DNA from: Aquimarina agarivorans
Lineage (GTDB): Bacteria; Bacteroidota; Bacteroidia; Flavobacteriales; Flavobacteriaceae
Assembly (NCBI RefSeq): GCF_000218485.1
Contig: NZ_AFPB01000147.1
Location: 1-64,000, forward strand
Length of the DNA stretch: 64,000 nt
Reading direction: 5' to 3'
Shown here: one piece after another, positions 28,201 through 35,587 of the stretch
Position numbering within the stretch: the first letter of the stretch is position 1
Layout: each line of letters opens with the position of its first letter
The notes under the pieces: model-generated
The model's database searches: none
Seen by the model: only the letters and a program-made list of their open reading frames with translations
What the model was told of the DNA's origin: nothing
Position numbers and translations under genes: made by a program

Positions 28201-29252
28201 CAGAAGGAGATCCGTGCCTTACATCAGAAAATCGTCCGGTAGTTACTTATATTCCAGGGAGTGATCCCTATTCCTTTTGGGCAACTGTGGTGTTGCCATC
28301 ATGGATAGCTCCTTTTAAAACAACAGCACAACGTAAAGTGATTGAAAATGTATTACATAGGGAGGCACCTGCGCTGGTGGGTTTAAATATCAAATGGCTT
28401 AGTCCTAGGGAGCTTTGCAATTTCGAGGCTGTATATTACAATTGGCTGATTTGGGCAAAGAATCCTGAAAAAGACACTACTATTTGTGTTACTTCAAGCA
28501 TAACACCAAATTGTCAAATGGTAGCGCTAATAGGTAGTTTGCAATCCGTTAATCCTTCTGCGGAAGCATCATTGGCTACAGCATCGTGTAATTGTAATAA
28601 TGATAATGTATCTGCTAATGAAGTTTTAGATTATGTGGATCAAAGTATTTTTTTGGGCAATAGTTGTAATGCAAATGACGATTCAGGCGGTGGAACAAGA
28701 GAAGAACAAATTGAAGATGAGACACTAATAAATGATGAGGTGTCTGGTGAAGATAGTAGTATAGTACCTGTAACTGGTGATGTAAGTGTTAGTCCAATAA
28801 CAAAAGATGTTGGTTTAACACAAAAAATTAGTGAAAGACGCGCAAGATATCAACAGCAAATAGCAGAGTCTTATCAAGGGACTGGAGTGCGAAAAACTTC
28901 CAGTTACAAGCGGGTTGAAGCATTTGTGGCTGCTAAGGCTACCATCCCAAAATATAAAAACTTGATGGCTTTTTTTATTCGCTACAGCTTGCAACGAGAC
29001 AATAGTAATTATAACGCGTATGCCTTCTTTTTAAAACAAGCCACATTTCATTTATTGGATACTTTGTGTTGTGCTCCCACTAAGTCAATTAGCAGTAAGG
29101 ATACGGAGCGCCTTAAAGATGAATTTAAGGCACTCAGAGAAAAAGGCATTTCAACAGCCAATTGGTTTGCAGAATGGAATCATTATGAAATTATATCGAC
29201 TGGAAAACCAAATTTAGTTATTGGAGAAATAGATGATTTATTATTGACTTAA
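22284..29252 (+). CDS. Giant Afp12-like baseplate protein with repeated modules
   Basis: This 2322-residue protein is the longest in the window. Its N-terminus is typical Afp12 (FSHIANLSGKIWTDHNIHDPGIT near residues 33-60, with ILEVLIYALMDLGYRT next). Residues about 520-1920 hold at least a dozen weak copies of a small beta-beta-alpha-like unit: an aromatic-rich strand, a turn with D/G, a second strand, then a helix with spaced Ala (for example near residues 749, 951, 1052, 1217, 1329, 1389, 1542, 1655). The C-terminal part is conserved-looking, with cysteine pairs. It probably forms the baseplate wedge partner of the Afp11-like protein, with the repeats projecting outward. Confidence 0.85.
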   Translation: MPTIENTSSTVVTRNDPNISEYLDFEKLRAEGFSHIANLSGKIWTDHNIHDPGITILEVLIYALMDLGYRTSLPFQDILASQKGNAVSDNFLSPLEILSINPVTNTDYRKLFLEIEGVRNAWITPVAQEQSLYLNKKQLNVSTGNFKIELNGLYEVVIEKDKGYADKELSKAVKKLFSEYRNLCEDLEVVKVLQSSDVGVCANIEVHQGVDTQKIYTDVLNKIRNYIAPQIHFYTLKELLDKGKGMDEIFAGRPYLQNSAGFIDTNEIEQHQKRDRIYLSDLYNEILSVAGVRKVKEISLKIENGMTKLSTWEYRISQGYAPYFSAENTCIELFDTNGKWSVDTFSVLSKSTLSEKFTQPLENLNASVASGTAKEDFNKHYSIQNDFPVVYGIGTDGLPDRTSQTRKAQAMQLKGYLLFFDQLLTNYTAQLNNISTLFSLKSEKEILESDRKSYFTDMPTDVANIDELLSFFEDESLHKGSVLAVPIVNSAEVQHTLQNLVHKTNQEFRVGNYCQEKNYDQETQVSFSSSVLRNAIINQYVNAFSNEDYDTAIYKDRRGYFFVLSVDKLADSILVGVHRSHSHTEALQQAQTVQYLGRSTKSYRLVTDTSEASLANKHFFDIVYNPVAYTSVLQTLTESKETYQTRRKQFLDHLLARFGEQFTDFSLLHYQKNTSEHGVSAKEKEIAYQSDYVNTFADLSRNRGKAFNYQKEAWNTDNVSGLEKRVSGLLGIENYKRRNLCNFEVTSSFRIVIRDYNDAILFRSNKGYQTKKELTEDAKKIILQLRNPSSYDQLERSLYGFDSKLAQHLYSSVPSVKNSVITKYTYHQQLLNFEKQVAIRSANDKITSKKNALESQAVFIENSNHQQVKIPASNGQVYRFLALEETNKYINANAFDIEIETIKTWKWHVSEQIGNKFKSCEGIFNGYEDTWDDLLKKTTLTNYLTTHDVAFQWEIAIYNGVTIIGVATYPDAQRAVTGWRQAKALGVTDKNYALVEIEGIIYLQLKNEQGHVIGRSNPLEIAFEKNELVKSCISVFKKNTIVPNYLQVSDQFGFQLLDKTGDRLLVSYCVYNTSKLAVKQLESVFTRGKLKGSYIKSGDPGNSIYQFILLDASKNFFAIPPTQFETVADRAKALTTVINYFKKNELPVKVAEEPRTYMWIISKECSVLLQSFEKFASEQKARNNADSTLVADVLTSDRKLYLQNSYQFEIVATPVQFQFIYGITNTQDNFIPLMKSAATFKTNEDAQKKYTEFANQLLEISFKTNDKGFIEVYTPKAKSPVTILINKKDETLKEIQKVTKYLNTIYTKDFQPNEKNILEKLVENNEERYEWRFCQKNQPIAISVQKHRDRDSALVFKSKICDVKPPIDLQNQPQGDEIINCPVLDSNKFHYQVSFSDAKGRTFILISYKGYANKEKALDAYKNEYLSVIALAKDPENYGKDGRISLVESYSKEMVKECNSNAILAVVPTSIKNLFTEVLHAFSTANKLEVTDTVLPVPDKGSSTDANVITYLSGLAAQYPIQKKVEILGQEKIQTFSYHATQVNFTIVPTKGTDIEISKIWESTAEFDTIEKAITAYNFFYNLAGTANHCMVTCLADQFYVSLTEVLLESSVDYGSENEAWGASEVNSTPLNGGLNAFLEAAEKDSNYIPYCDQSYWKFKVVSDDYYLVDYASSFNSRAARDQHMEDWEQKLGDLDFNKYITQKEDLEKIVGGEAFQFPAAAGLHIDQGFCEFMFLLRKGIEVSKYQAAQREETLKRYLNETLKSFPEGLNFVNALFNRTEVYDVLFDVVNRFPVFQGTQGYQYRLCMQEKNTNITPQGLMPFDTNKDDNEAQLHQNVLFPFESVNTYHSANEALQAYYQFQEIVELSSPVFTAEPIEKTAYGSYSFQIINPQKVLAYHPQIYNTLLDVEKATDRTKKNVRSMGMHLVEHLLLRPKNKDQDESDGDEKLVNSNCLLPVCPEVECKLDWQTFLSEGDPCLTSENRPVVTYIPGSDPYSFWATVVLPSWIAPFKTTAQRKVIENVLHREAPALVGLNIKWLSPRELCNFEAVYYNWLIWAKNPEKDTTICVTSSITPNCQMVALIGSLQSVNPSAEASLATASCNCNNDNVSANEVLDYVDQSIFLGNSCNANDDSGGGTREEQIEDETLINDEVSGEDSSIVPVTGDVSVSPITKDVGLTQKISERRARYQQQIAESYQGTGVRKTSSYKRVEAFVAAKATIPKYKNLMAFFIRYSLQRDNSNYNAYAFFLKQATFHLLDTLCCAPTKSISSKDTERLKDEFKALREKGISTANWFAEWNHYEIISTGKPNLVIGEIDDLLLT

Positions 29253-29257
29253 GAACA

Positions 29258-31132
29258 ATGAGGCAAAAACATTTGATAAATAAGCTAATTCTGGACTTGG
29301 TGATACCCACCGACAGGGATAGCTACACCTTACAAAGTCAAATAAGTCGCTGGGTTCAAAAAGAGCTAAATCCACGTATTGCAGCTTTGTTGGATAGTTT
29401 GGTTGATAAGGACACCCATATTTTGATTGATCAACTTACGGTAAATCTTAATTCATTTGATTGGAATGAAGAAAATTTAGAACCTATATTGAATGAAATA
29501 TTGCACATTATTAAGCAGCAGTTAGTGAAAAGTCTGCAACAAAATGAGAAGCTATATGTTGACAATAAAAGTGCACGTTTTACAAGTTATAATAAACACA
29601 TTGGATTTCAACATACTCAAAGTTACACTTCCGATTTTTCAAAAAATCAGTACTCAGATTATCGAAAAAAGATTTTTGAAGAAAAAGATAAGAATACAAA
29701 AGATCAGTATTTGGGTTTTCAAAAGCAGCCATTGAATACGCATTATTTTAATATTTGGTTGCATTGGTTAGAACATGGTAACTTTTCATCTGATTATTTA
29801 AAGCCTGATCAGGGTTGGATGCTTTTAGTGTTAGAAGCTTTGGCAGTAAATGAGTATTGCCTAAATACTTTGCAACGGTTAGTGGTTTCCAAGCCAATTG
29901 CTTTAAAACGGTTGATTTTGCAACATACACCTGAAGATTTAAAGTCTATAACCGAAATATTTTCGGGATATAATCAAGGGGAGCTTAGTATAGGGATTGA
30001 AGCCATTAAACAATTTTTTAGCATCGATTTTGAAAAGTTTGTACTAGGTAATTTTAAAGACATAGAAACCTATTTGTTAGAACCTGTAAAATTTAATGTA
30101 CGCACTATTGAAACTCAAGCTTGGACGGTTGTATTTGAACAAGTAATTGGACAAAAAAAGCGATTGCCATCCGAAGGGCTTTGTGTTCAGGTGCTACATC
30201 ATTTTATAAATCAGGATAAAGCATGTATAAACAAGCTTTATGTGTGGCATGTAGTACACGATCAGCCAGAAATTGCAGCACCTTTTTCAGGGAGTAATTC
30301 TGAAAAACAAATGGTAGCAGCATGGCAAAAAATAATGAATAACGAGCTTATTCAACAGCAAATCCAAAAAATAAATAAAAAGATTGAAGATAACGTTTCT
30401 CACGGAAGTGCAAAAAAGCCGATCAGTTATGGGGATAATTCAGGCTTGAATTTAGATAAAATGTTACCACAAAATATATCAGCAGAGCAAAATAAAGAGA
30501 TTGTTCGAGCTAATGCTCTTGATGAAAATAAGCTTGTATCAAATCAAAATCCTGAGACTCCGGAAATTTTAAAAACGGTTGATCAAAGGTACGCGGAAGG
30601 AGAAATTACCTCAATTTCTGAAATTTTGGAAGAGCATCATTATTTTGAAAATGCCGGAATTGTTTTGATACATCCCTTTCTTACTACATTCTTTAAAAAA
30701 TTAAAACTTACTGAAGCTGGTGATTTTAAAAATATAGAATGCAGAAGCAAGGCTGTTTTATTGTTATACTATTTAGCCACGGGAGTGTCTCAAGCTAAAG
30801 AATATGAGTTGACATTAATGAAGTTTTTGTGCAATATGCCAGCAAATGTTCCACTGGATTATTTATTCATACTTACTGAAGATGAGATAAATGAAGCCGA
30901 TCAACTTTTGCAGGTAGTTGTAGAGTATTGGAAAGCTTTGGGAAAAACATCGCCAGAGGGCTTGCGAGAAGGATTTTTATCTCGAAATGGTAAATTGATA
31001 AAGAAAGATAAGGGTTGGAATTTACATATAGAACAAAATGCACTGGATATTTTATTAAATCGGTTGCCATGGAATATAAGTATTATAAAATTACCCTGGA
31101 TGAAATCAATGTTACAAGTAGAATGGGCATAA
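29258..31132 (+). CDS. Contractile injection system tape-measure protein (Afp14-like)
   Basis: The 624-residue protein begins QKHLINKLILDLVIPTDRD followed by SQISRWVQKELNPRIAALLD, the signature start of Bacteroidota CIS tape-measure proteins; an acidic strand (HILIDQLTVNLN) follows. The rest is mostly helical with a variable middle. Tape-measure proteins set tube length. The gene starts 6 nt after the Afp12-like gene and ends the structural block; the effector region follows. Confidence 0.85.
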   Translation: MRQKHLINKLILDLVIPTDRDSYTLQSQISRWVQKELNPRIAALLDSLVDKDTHILIDQLTVNLNSFDWNEENLEPILNEILHIIKQQLVKSLQQNEKLYVDNKSARFTSYNKHIGFQHTQSYTSDFSKNQYSDYRKKIFEEKDKNTKDQYLGFQKQPLNTHYFNIWLHWLEHGNFSSDYLKPDQGWMLLVLEALAVNEYCLNTLQRLVVSKPIALKRLILQHTPEDLKSITEIFSGYNQGELSIGIEAIKQFFSIDFEKFVLGNFKDIETYLLEPVKFNVRTIETQAWTVVFEQVIGQKKRLPSEGLCVQVLHHFINQDKACINKLYVWHVVHDQPEIAAPFSGSNSEKQMVAAWQKIMNNELIQQQIQKINKKIEDNVSHGSAKKPISYGDNSGLNLDKMLPQNISAEQNKEIVRANALDENKLVSNQNPETPEILKTVDQRYAEGEITSISEILEEHHYFENAGIVLIHPFLTTFFKKLKLTEAGDFKNIECRSKAVLLLYYLATGVSQAKEYELTLMKFLCNMPANVPLDYLFILTEDEINEADQLLQVVVEYWKALGKTSPEGLREGFLSRNGKLIKKDKGWNLHIEQNALDILLNRLPWNISIIKLPWMKSMLQVEWA

Positions 31133-31208
31133 AATTGAAAATATAACATGAGAAAACCCCAAGACCAAAATTTATTTAAACATAAAAACAATTAATGTAC
31201 AGGACTAG

Positions 31209-34172
31209 TTGAAAGTAGCAGAGGTACAAAATAAAAGCACCACCGTAGCAAATCAATTACAAGCAAAGCGGCAACCTTTTTTTAATAAAGAAGGGAAGGA
31301 TAGTTTTTTTTCAAAATCAGCGGAGTCTTCAGAAGCATTTTTTAATAGTACGAGAGTACAGTCAAAGTTAACGATTGGCAAGCCAAATGATAAGTACGAA
31401 AAGGAAGCTGATGCTACAGCGGATAAAGTAATACAGCGTTTAAGTGAAGTAAATACTACTCTTATTTCCCGCTTCGGAGGCAACGGGGCTGTACAGTCAA
31501 AATGTAATCATTGCGAACAAGAAGATAAAATACAAAAGAAGGAAGAACAAGATGACCTTTCCACAATAGATGCTGAGGTGCCGCAAAAACCGATTTTTGA
31601 GAGTAATGGCGAATCTCCAGAAGTACATACTAAATTCGAAACCACACCAGTAGTTCAGAAAGTTGCGATGGCTGAAGCAACGGATAAAGAAATACAAGAA
31701 AAGGAAGAAGAAGTAAGTGAGGAAACACCACAACTTCAAAAAAAGGAAAAAGAAAAATCTCCGGAAGAGGAACCTCCAATACGGCTGAAAGAAGAAGAGC
31801 AAACTTTACCCGAAGTTCAAGCCAAAAGCGAGGAGAGCACTACTTCATCTAATTTAGAGTCACAACTAAATAGTTCAAAAGGAGGAGGAAGTTCGCTACC
31901 ATCAGCTACTCAAGAAAGTATGGGGTCTGCAATGGGAGCCGATTTTTCAGGAGTCCGAGTGCATACTGATAGTAATGCCGTTCAAATGAATCAAGATTTA
32001 GGTGCACAGGCGTTTACCCATGGTAGTGATATCTACTTTAACGAAGGCAAGTATAACACCAATACCACAGCAGGAAACCATTTGTTAGCACATGAGTTAA
32101 CCCATACGGTGCAGCAAGGTGCAGCGATTCAAACGAAGCCACAAAGGTATCAGCATACCCAACCTAAAGTACAAGGCGTATTTGGTAGATTATGGAATGC
32201 AGCCAAAAGCGTTGGGCGCACTGCTTGGAATGGGGTGAAAAAAGTAGGTAATACTGTTGTCAAAACCGTTTCCAAAGGTGTCGATTGGATTTTGGGTAAA
32301 ATTTCACCAATCCTTAAACGTATTCCAGGCTATACGTTGTTGACGGTCATTTTAGGAAAAGATATTATTACTGGCGATGCTGTACTGCGAGATGGACCTA
32401 ACCTTATCAAAGGGTTTATTGGGTTAATACCAGGAGGTCATGATCTATGGGCTAAATTGGAGAAGTCCAATATGATTACTAAAGCATTTGGCTGGTTAGA
32501 TGGTCAAATAGCACAACTGGGATTAAGCTGGGCTTCAATTAAAACAGCCTTTAAAACCGCAGTTTCATCCTTGTCAATTGGAGATGTCTTCAGTCCGATC
32601 GAAGCATTTAATACTAAAATTAAACCCATATTCGCTTCGATATTCGCCAATATTCTAACCTTAGCGAAGAAAGTAGTTAAAAAAGTCGCCGAATTTATTT
32701 TAGAAGGCTTTCTAAGATTAGCGGGGCCAATGGGAGCCAAAGTGATGGAGATCCTGCGTAAAGCAGGAGATACTTTTTGGACCATTGTTGGAAATCCCAT
32801 TGTATTTATTCATAATCTAGTAAAAGCTGTGGGTGGAGGGATTCGTCGATTTGCCACTAATATTCGCAAGCATCTCATAGGAGGATTAACTAGCTGGTTA
32901 ACGGGAGTCATGGGGGATTTACCCATCCAAATGCCTCAGGCTTTTGATGTGAAAGGAGTACTTCATTTAGGATTACAAGTTTTAGGAGTTACCTGGCAGA
33001 ATATTCGTCATAAGCTGGTCAAGCGTGTGGGTGAACCTTTGGTGAAAGCAGCTGAAACGGGAGTTACCATAGTACAAAAGCTAGTGAATGAAGGCCCAAT
33101 GGGACTTTGGGAAATGATTAAGGAAAAAGCAGCCGAAATCAAGCAAAGTATCATGGAGGGCATTCGTAATTGGGTAATTACACGTGTAGTGCAACAAGGT
33201 ATTATAAAGTTACTCAGCTTTTTGAATCCTGCTGGAATCTTATTAGAGGCTGCAAAAGCCATTTATAATGCAGTAACTTTTTTTGTAAACAACTGGCAAC
33301 GTATTTCTGATTTTGTTAATTCCGTTTTTAGTTCAATTGGTAAAATAGCAATAGGAAATATAACGGCAGCTTCTGCTTTTATAGAAAAAGCCATGGCAGG
33401 AGGAATTCCTATCATCCTCAATTTTATCTCTCGAATGATTGGACTTGGAGGTATTGGAAAAGCGATTCAAAATGTACTCCAAAAAATTAGAAAGCCGATT
33501 GATAAGATTGTTCGAAAGGTAATTGATTTTGTGGAGAAGCGGGTAAGAAGCCTCTATCGAAAAGGTAAGATGAAAGTGAAAGAGGGGGTTACTAGCTTTT
33601 TCCAGTGGTGGAAACACAAAAAGCATTTCATGGCCAAAGATGGGAGTTCCCATAAACTTTATTTTAAAGGAGATGGAGAAAATGCAAAACTTATGGTGGC
33701 TTCATTTAATGGAGATACCGTGGAAAATACAATTACTACAAAGAAACAGGAGTTTAAAGATTTAAAGGGGCAGCAAAGAATAGAATTTGATAATGCAATT
33801 AAAACCGTATTGACAAAAATTCCAGATATTGAAAAAGATCAAGCTGGACTTAGGAAAAACAAAGGAATATTGAAAAGAACTAAAAGACCAGTCAAACAGA
33901 AAGAATACTTGGATAAGATAAAAAAGGGGGCAGCTATATTAAAGAATCGCATAAATAAATTAGTAGATCCTCTGTATATTATAATGACAGGGCACGAGTC
34001 TAAACCATACCCTAATGTTAAATATCCTAGGTTTTCAAATTCGGGTATAGTAAAATTAAATTCTTCTGTTGAGTTTTTAAGTAAAAAGAAAAACAAAAAG
34101 GCTCTAAAACTGGTTCACATAAGGGAAATTTGCATGGTTGGAATATTATTACAGAGAATAAGCTTCAACTAG
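31209..34172 (+). CDS. eCIS effector 1, DUF4157 (eCIS core domain), C-terminus frameshifted
   Basis: This is the in-frame part of a large cargo protein (987 residues as read). The N-terminus has the QPFFNKEG motif (about 22-30) and a charged disordered Glu/Lys linker. The DUF4157 domain (about 227-305) ends in the HELTH metal-protease-like motif at ~295-299. Residues ~315-800 are long amphipathic helices with hydrophobic patches. The last ~25 residues are out of frame: the -1 frame continues the protein into a nuclease-like domain (34130-34744). The best start is TTG at 31209, with ACAGG just upstream, mirrored in effector 2. No ATG is in frame nearby. DUF4157 proteins are packed in the tube lumen or associated with loading; the activity of the helical part is unknown. 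Confidence 0.8.
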   Translation: MKVAEVQNKSTTVANQLQAKRQPFFNKEGKDSFFSKSAESSEAFFNSTRVQSKLTIGKPNDKYEKEADATADKVIQRLSEVNTTLISRFGGNGAVQSKCNHCEQEDKIQKKEEQDDLSTIDAEVPQKPIFESNGESPEVHTKFETTPVVQKVAMAEATDKEIQEKEEEVSEETPQLQKKEKEKSPEEEPPIRLKEEEQTLPEVQAKSEESTTSSNLESQLNSSKGGGSSLPSATQESMGSAMGADFSGVRVHTDSNAVQMNQDLGAQAFTHGSDIYFNEGKYNTNTTAGNHLLAHELTHTVQQGAAIQTKPQRYQHTQPKVQGVFGRLWNAAKSVGRTAWNGVKKVGNTVVKTVSKGVDWILGKISPILKRIPGYTLLTVILGKDIITGDAVLRDGPNLIKGFIGLIPGGHDLWAKLEKSNMITKAFGWLDGQIAQLGLSWASIKTAFKTAVSSLSIGDVFSPIEAFNTKIKPIFASIFANILTLAKKVVKKVAEFILEGFLRLAGPMGAKVMEILRKAGDTFWTIVGNPIVFIHNLVKAVGGGIRRFATNIRKHLIGGLTSWLTGVMGDLPIQMPQAFDVKGVLHLGLQVLGVTWQNIRHKLVKRVGEPLVKAAETGVTIVQKLVNEGPMGLWEMIKEKAAEIKQSIMEGIRNWVITRVVQQGIIKLLSFLNPAGILLEAAKAIYNAVTFFVNNWQRISDFVNSVFSSIGKIAIGNITAASAFIEKAMAGGIPIILNFISRMIGLGGIGKAIQNVLQKIRKPIDKIVRKVIDFVEKRVRSLYRKGKMKVKEGVTSFFQWWKHKKHFMAKDGSSHKLYFKGDGENAKLMVASFNGDTVENTITTKKQEFKDLKGQQRIEFDNAIKTVLTKIPDIEKDQAGLRKNKGILKRTKRPVKQKEYLDKIKKGAAILKNRINKLVDPLYIIMTGHESKPYPNVKYPRFSNSGIVKLNSSVEFLSKKKNKKALKLVHIREICMVGILLQRISFN
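31270..32125 (+). repeat. Effector leader module, copy 1
   Basis: This segment of effector 1, from the QPFF motif through the DUF4157 domain, is a direct repeat of 35645-36503 in effector 2. The stretch from about 31670 to 32100 is almost base-for-base identical. The two copies sit about 4.4 kb apart. Confidence 0.85.
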
Positions 34173-34744
34173 GTCAAGGAGGAACTTATGTTAAAATGCA
34201 TATTATATCTGAGCAATTAGGAGGTCCTGCTGTAAATACGAATCTTACACCAGCACCTTCATGGACAAACCGGAAATTTTATGAAAAAGTTGAGGCGCCT
34301 GCAATTAGAGCACTTAATCATGGAGATCTAATTTGGTATGATGTATCTGTAAGTTATGGGCATCGAGTGGCCAACAAAAAATTTATAGACAGCTTATCCG
34401 CAAAATATGGCGCATATGAATACGACGGTACATCTAGTAGTTGGAAAAAGAAAACTACCAATTTAGCAATTTACAATGCCAAAATACCAGCCCCTAGAAT
34501 ATCCCAAACAATAATAAATATTAATAGGGAAATAGATAAAAATGAGATACATAGAGCATTAAAAGTCTCGAAATCATTAGCAGAAAAAATAATTAATTAT
34601 AGAAATCAACAAAAAGCGATCAACCCTTCTTTTAAATATAAAGCTTTGAATTTTGAAGCTACCATTAATACCCTTTTTGCACCAAGAAATATCCTTAGAA
34701 CAAATATCAATGAGGCTATTACGCAGGGGAGGGTTCATTTTTAA
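34130..34744 (+). CDS. C-terminal nuclease-like domain of effector 1, in the -1 frame
   Basis: This 204-residue frame opens at a TTG and overlaps the end of effector 1 by 43 nt. Read back in its own frame it continues as KTGSHKGNLHGW to a TAA at 34082, so it is almost certainly the true C-terminus of effector 1, not a separate gene. It has YVKMHIISEQLGGP and NLTPAPSWTN, spaced like the VKGHLLN, HGPG and NLTP motifs in effector 2. Both resemble the GH...GGPG...N pattern of DNA/RNA non-specific endonuclease (beta-beta-alpha metal) domains. The shift could be programmed (A-rich slippery region 34082-34100), a mutation or a sequencing error. Confidence 0.7.
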   Translation: MHGWNIITENKLQLGQGGTYVKMHIISEQLGGPAVNTNLTPAPSWTNRKFYEKVEAPAIRALNHGDLIWYDVSVSYGHRVANKKFIDSLSAKYGAYEYDGTSSSWKKKTTNLAIYNAKIPAPRISQTIININREIDKNEIHRALKVSKSLAEKIINYRNQQKAINPSFKYKALNFEATINTLFAPRNILRTNINEAITQGRVHF

Positions 34745-34755
34745 AGAGAATATAT

Positions 34756-35448
34756 ATGAAGTATATAAAATTTATAGATAAGATAAGGCACTTAAATGAT
34801 CAAGTACATCATGAGTCAATCCATTTGGTAGAGAATAATATTCATTTGGATACTTTTACCGAAGTAACCGAACAAGATCGAGATATTGTTTTTAAAGACT
34901 TAGCAGATAGTTTTAAATTGAATTTGTCACCTACTTTAAAAGAGATAATGATTCCTTTAACTATTCATCTTTGTTGGCATTATGAATTGGATGGAGTTAA
35001 AGAAACAGGAGGAGAATTTAATCTGAAAAGAACACCTTCTTTATTTAGCAATACAGCTATTTCTGCATTTAAAGATGCGTTAAATCCATTTGAAAAAGAG
35101 CTTTATATGGAGGGGTATCGTTTCTTTGACGGACATCCACATGCTGGTGATACCCAAGTATTTTCGATCTTGTTACAGGATGATAAAATAGCTCCCAATG
35201 TTTATTGTATTGATTTAAAAAGCAAAGAGTTGAGTTCGATGGAGATTGATTATTTTCAATATCTAGATCATGCTTTATTCTTAAAAGGACTCTATGGTTG
35301 GCAGTATTTGTTTCAAGATATAGATTTTAGAGAATTTGAATTTGAGACCTCAAATATTGGGAGGCGAATTAGAGATTATCCTAAATTGTTTTCGGAAAGC
35401 GATGTGAGTGAGTATTTAAAAAGGTATAAGGATAGAGGTGGAGAATAA
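34756..35448 (+). CDS. Candidate immunity protein for effector 1
   Basis: I do not recognise a named family with certainty. The 230-residue product has no signal peptide, is acidic/aromatic, and starts 11 nt after the effector 1 reading. Its C-terminal half (YFQYLDHALFLKGLYGWQYLFQDID) aligns by pattern with the protein after effector 2 (FKGYLEMAF..., then YWQK...DI), so the two are probably paralogues. The build recalls SMI1/KNR4 (SUKH)-type immunity proteins, which end with a similar aromatic YL segment. A job in self-protection against the nuclease-like toxin is inferred from position only. Confidence 0.5.
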   Translation: MKYIKFIDKIRHLNDQVHHESIHLVENNIHLDTFTEVTEQDRDIVFKDLADSFKLNLSPTLKEIMIPLTIHLCWHYELDGVKETGGEFNLKRTPSLFSNTAISAFKDALNPFEKELYMEGYRFFDGHPHAGDTQVFSILLQDDKIAPNVYCIDLKSKELSSMEIDYFQYLDHALFLKGLYGWQYLFQDIDFREFEFETSNIGRRIRDYPKLFSESDVSEYLKRYKDRGGE

Positions 35449-35587
35449 TCCCTCCTTCACTCTCGCTAGTGTCTCGCTACAATTACTAAAGATGGTTTTT
35501 TAGAAGAGAATGAGTGAAGTAGTACTGCTTAAATTTTAAACAAAGAGTGAAACATTAAGGTAGAAACTAAAGAAAACAGGTATTTAA

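Noticed and set aside
31148..31195. 15-codon frame (MRKPQDQNLFKHKNN) before effector 1
   Set aside because: Too short to support; its TAA overlaps an ATG that leads only to a quick stop.
31497..31802. Phe-rich 101-residue minus-strand frame
   Set aside because: Antisense of the Glu/Lys-rich linker of effector 1; the Phe runs are only the complement of GAA/AAA codons.
32090..32106. HELTH motif of the DUF4157 domains as an active metalloprotease
   Set aside because: The domain is a conserved eCIS core/leader; the motif is present, but no further zinc-ligand region is visible and peptidase activity cannot be claimed.
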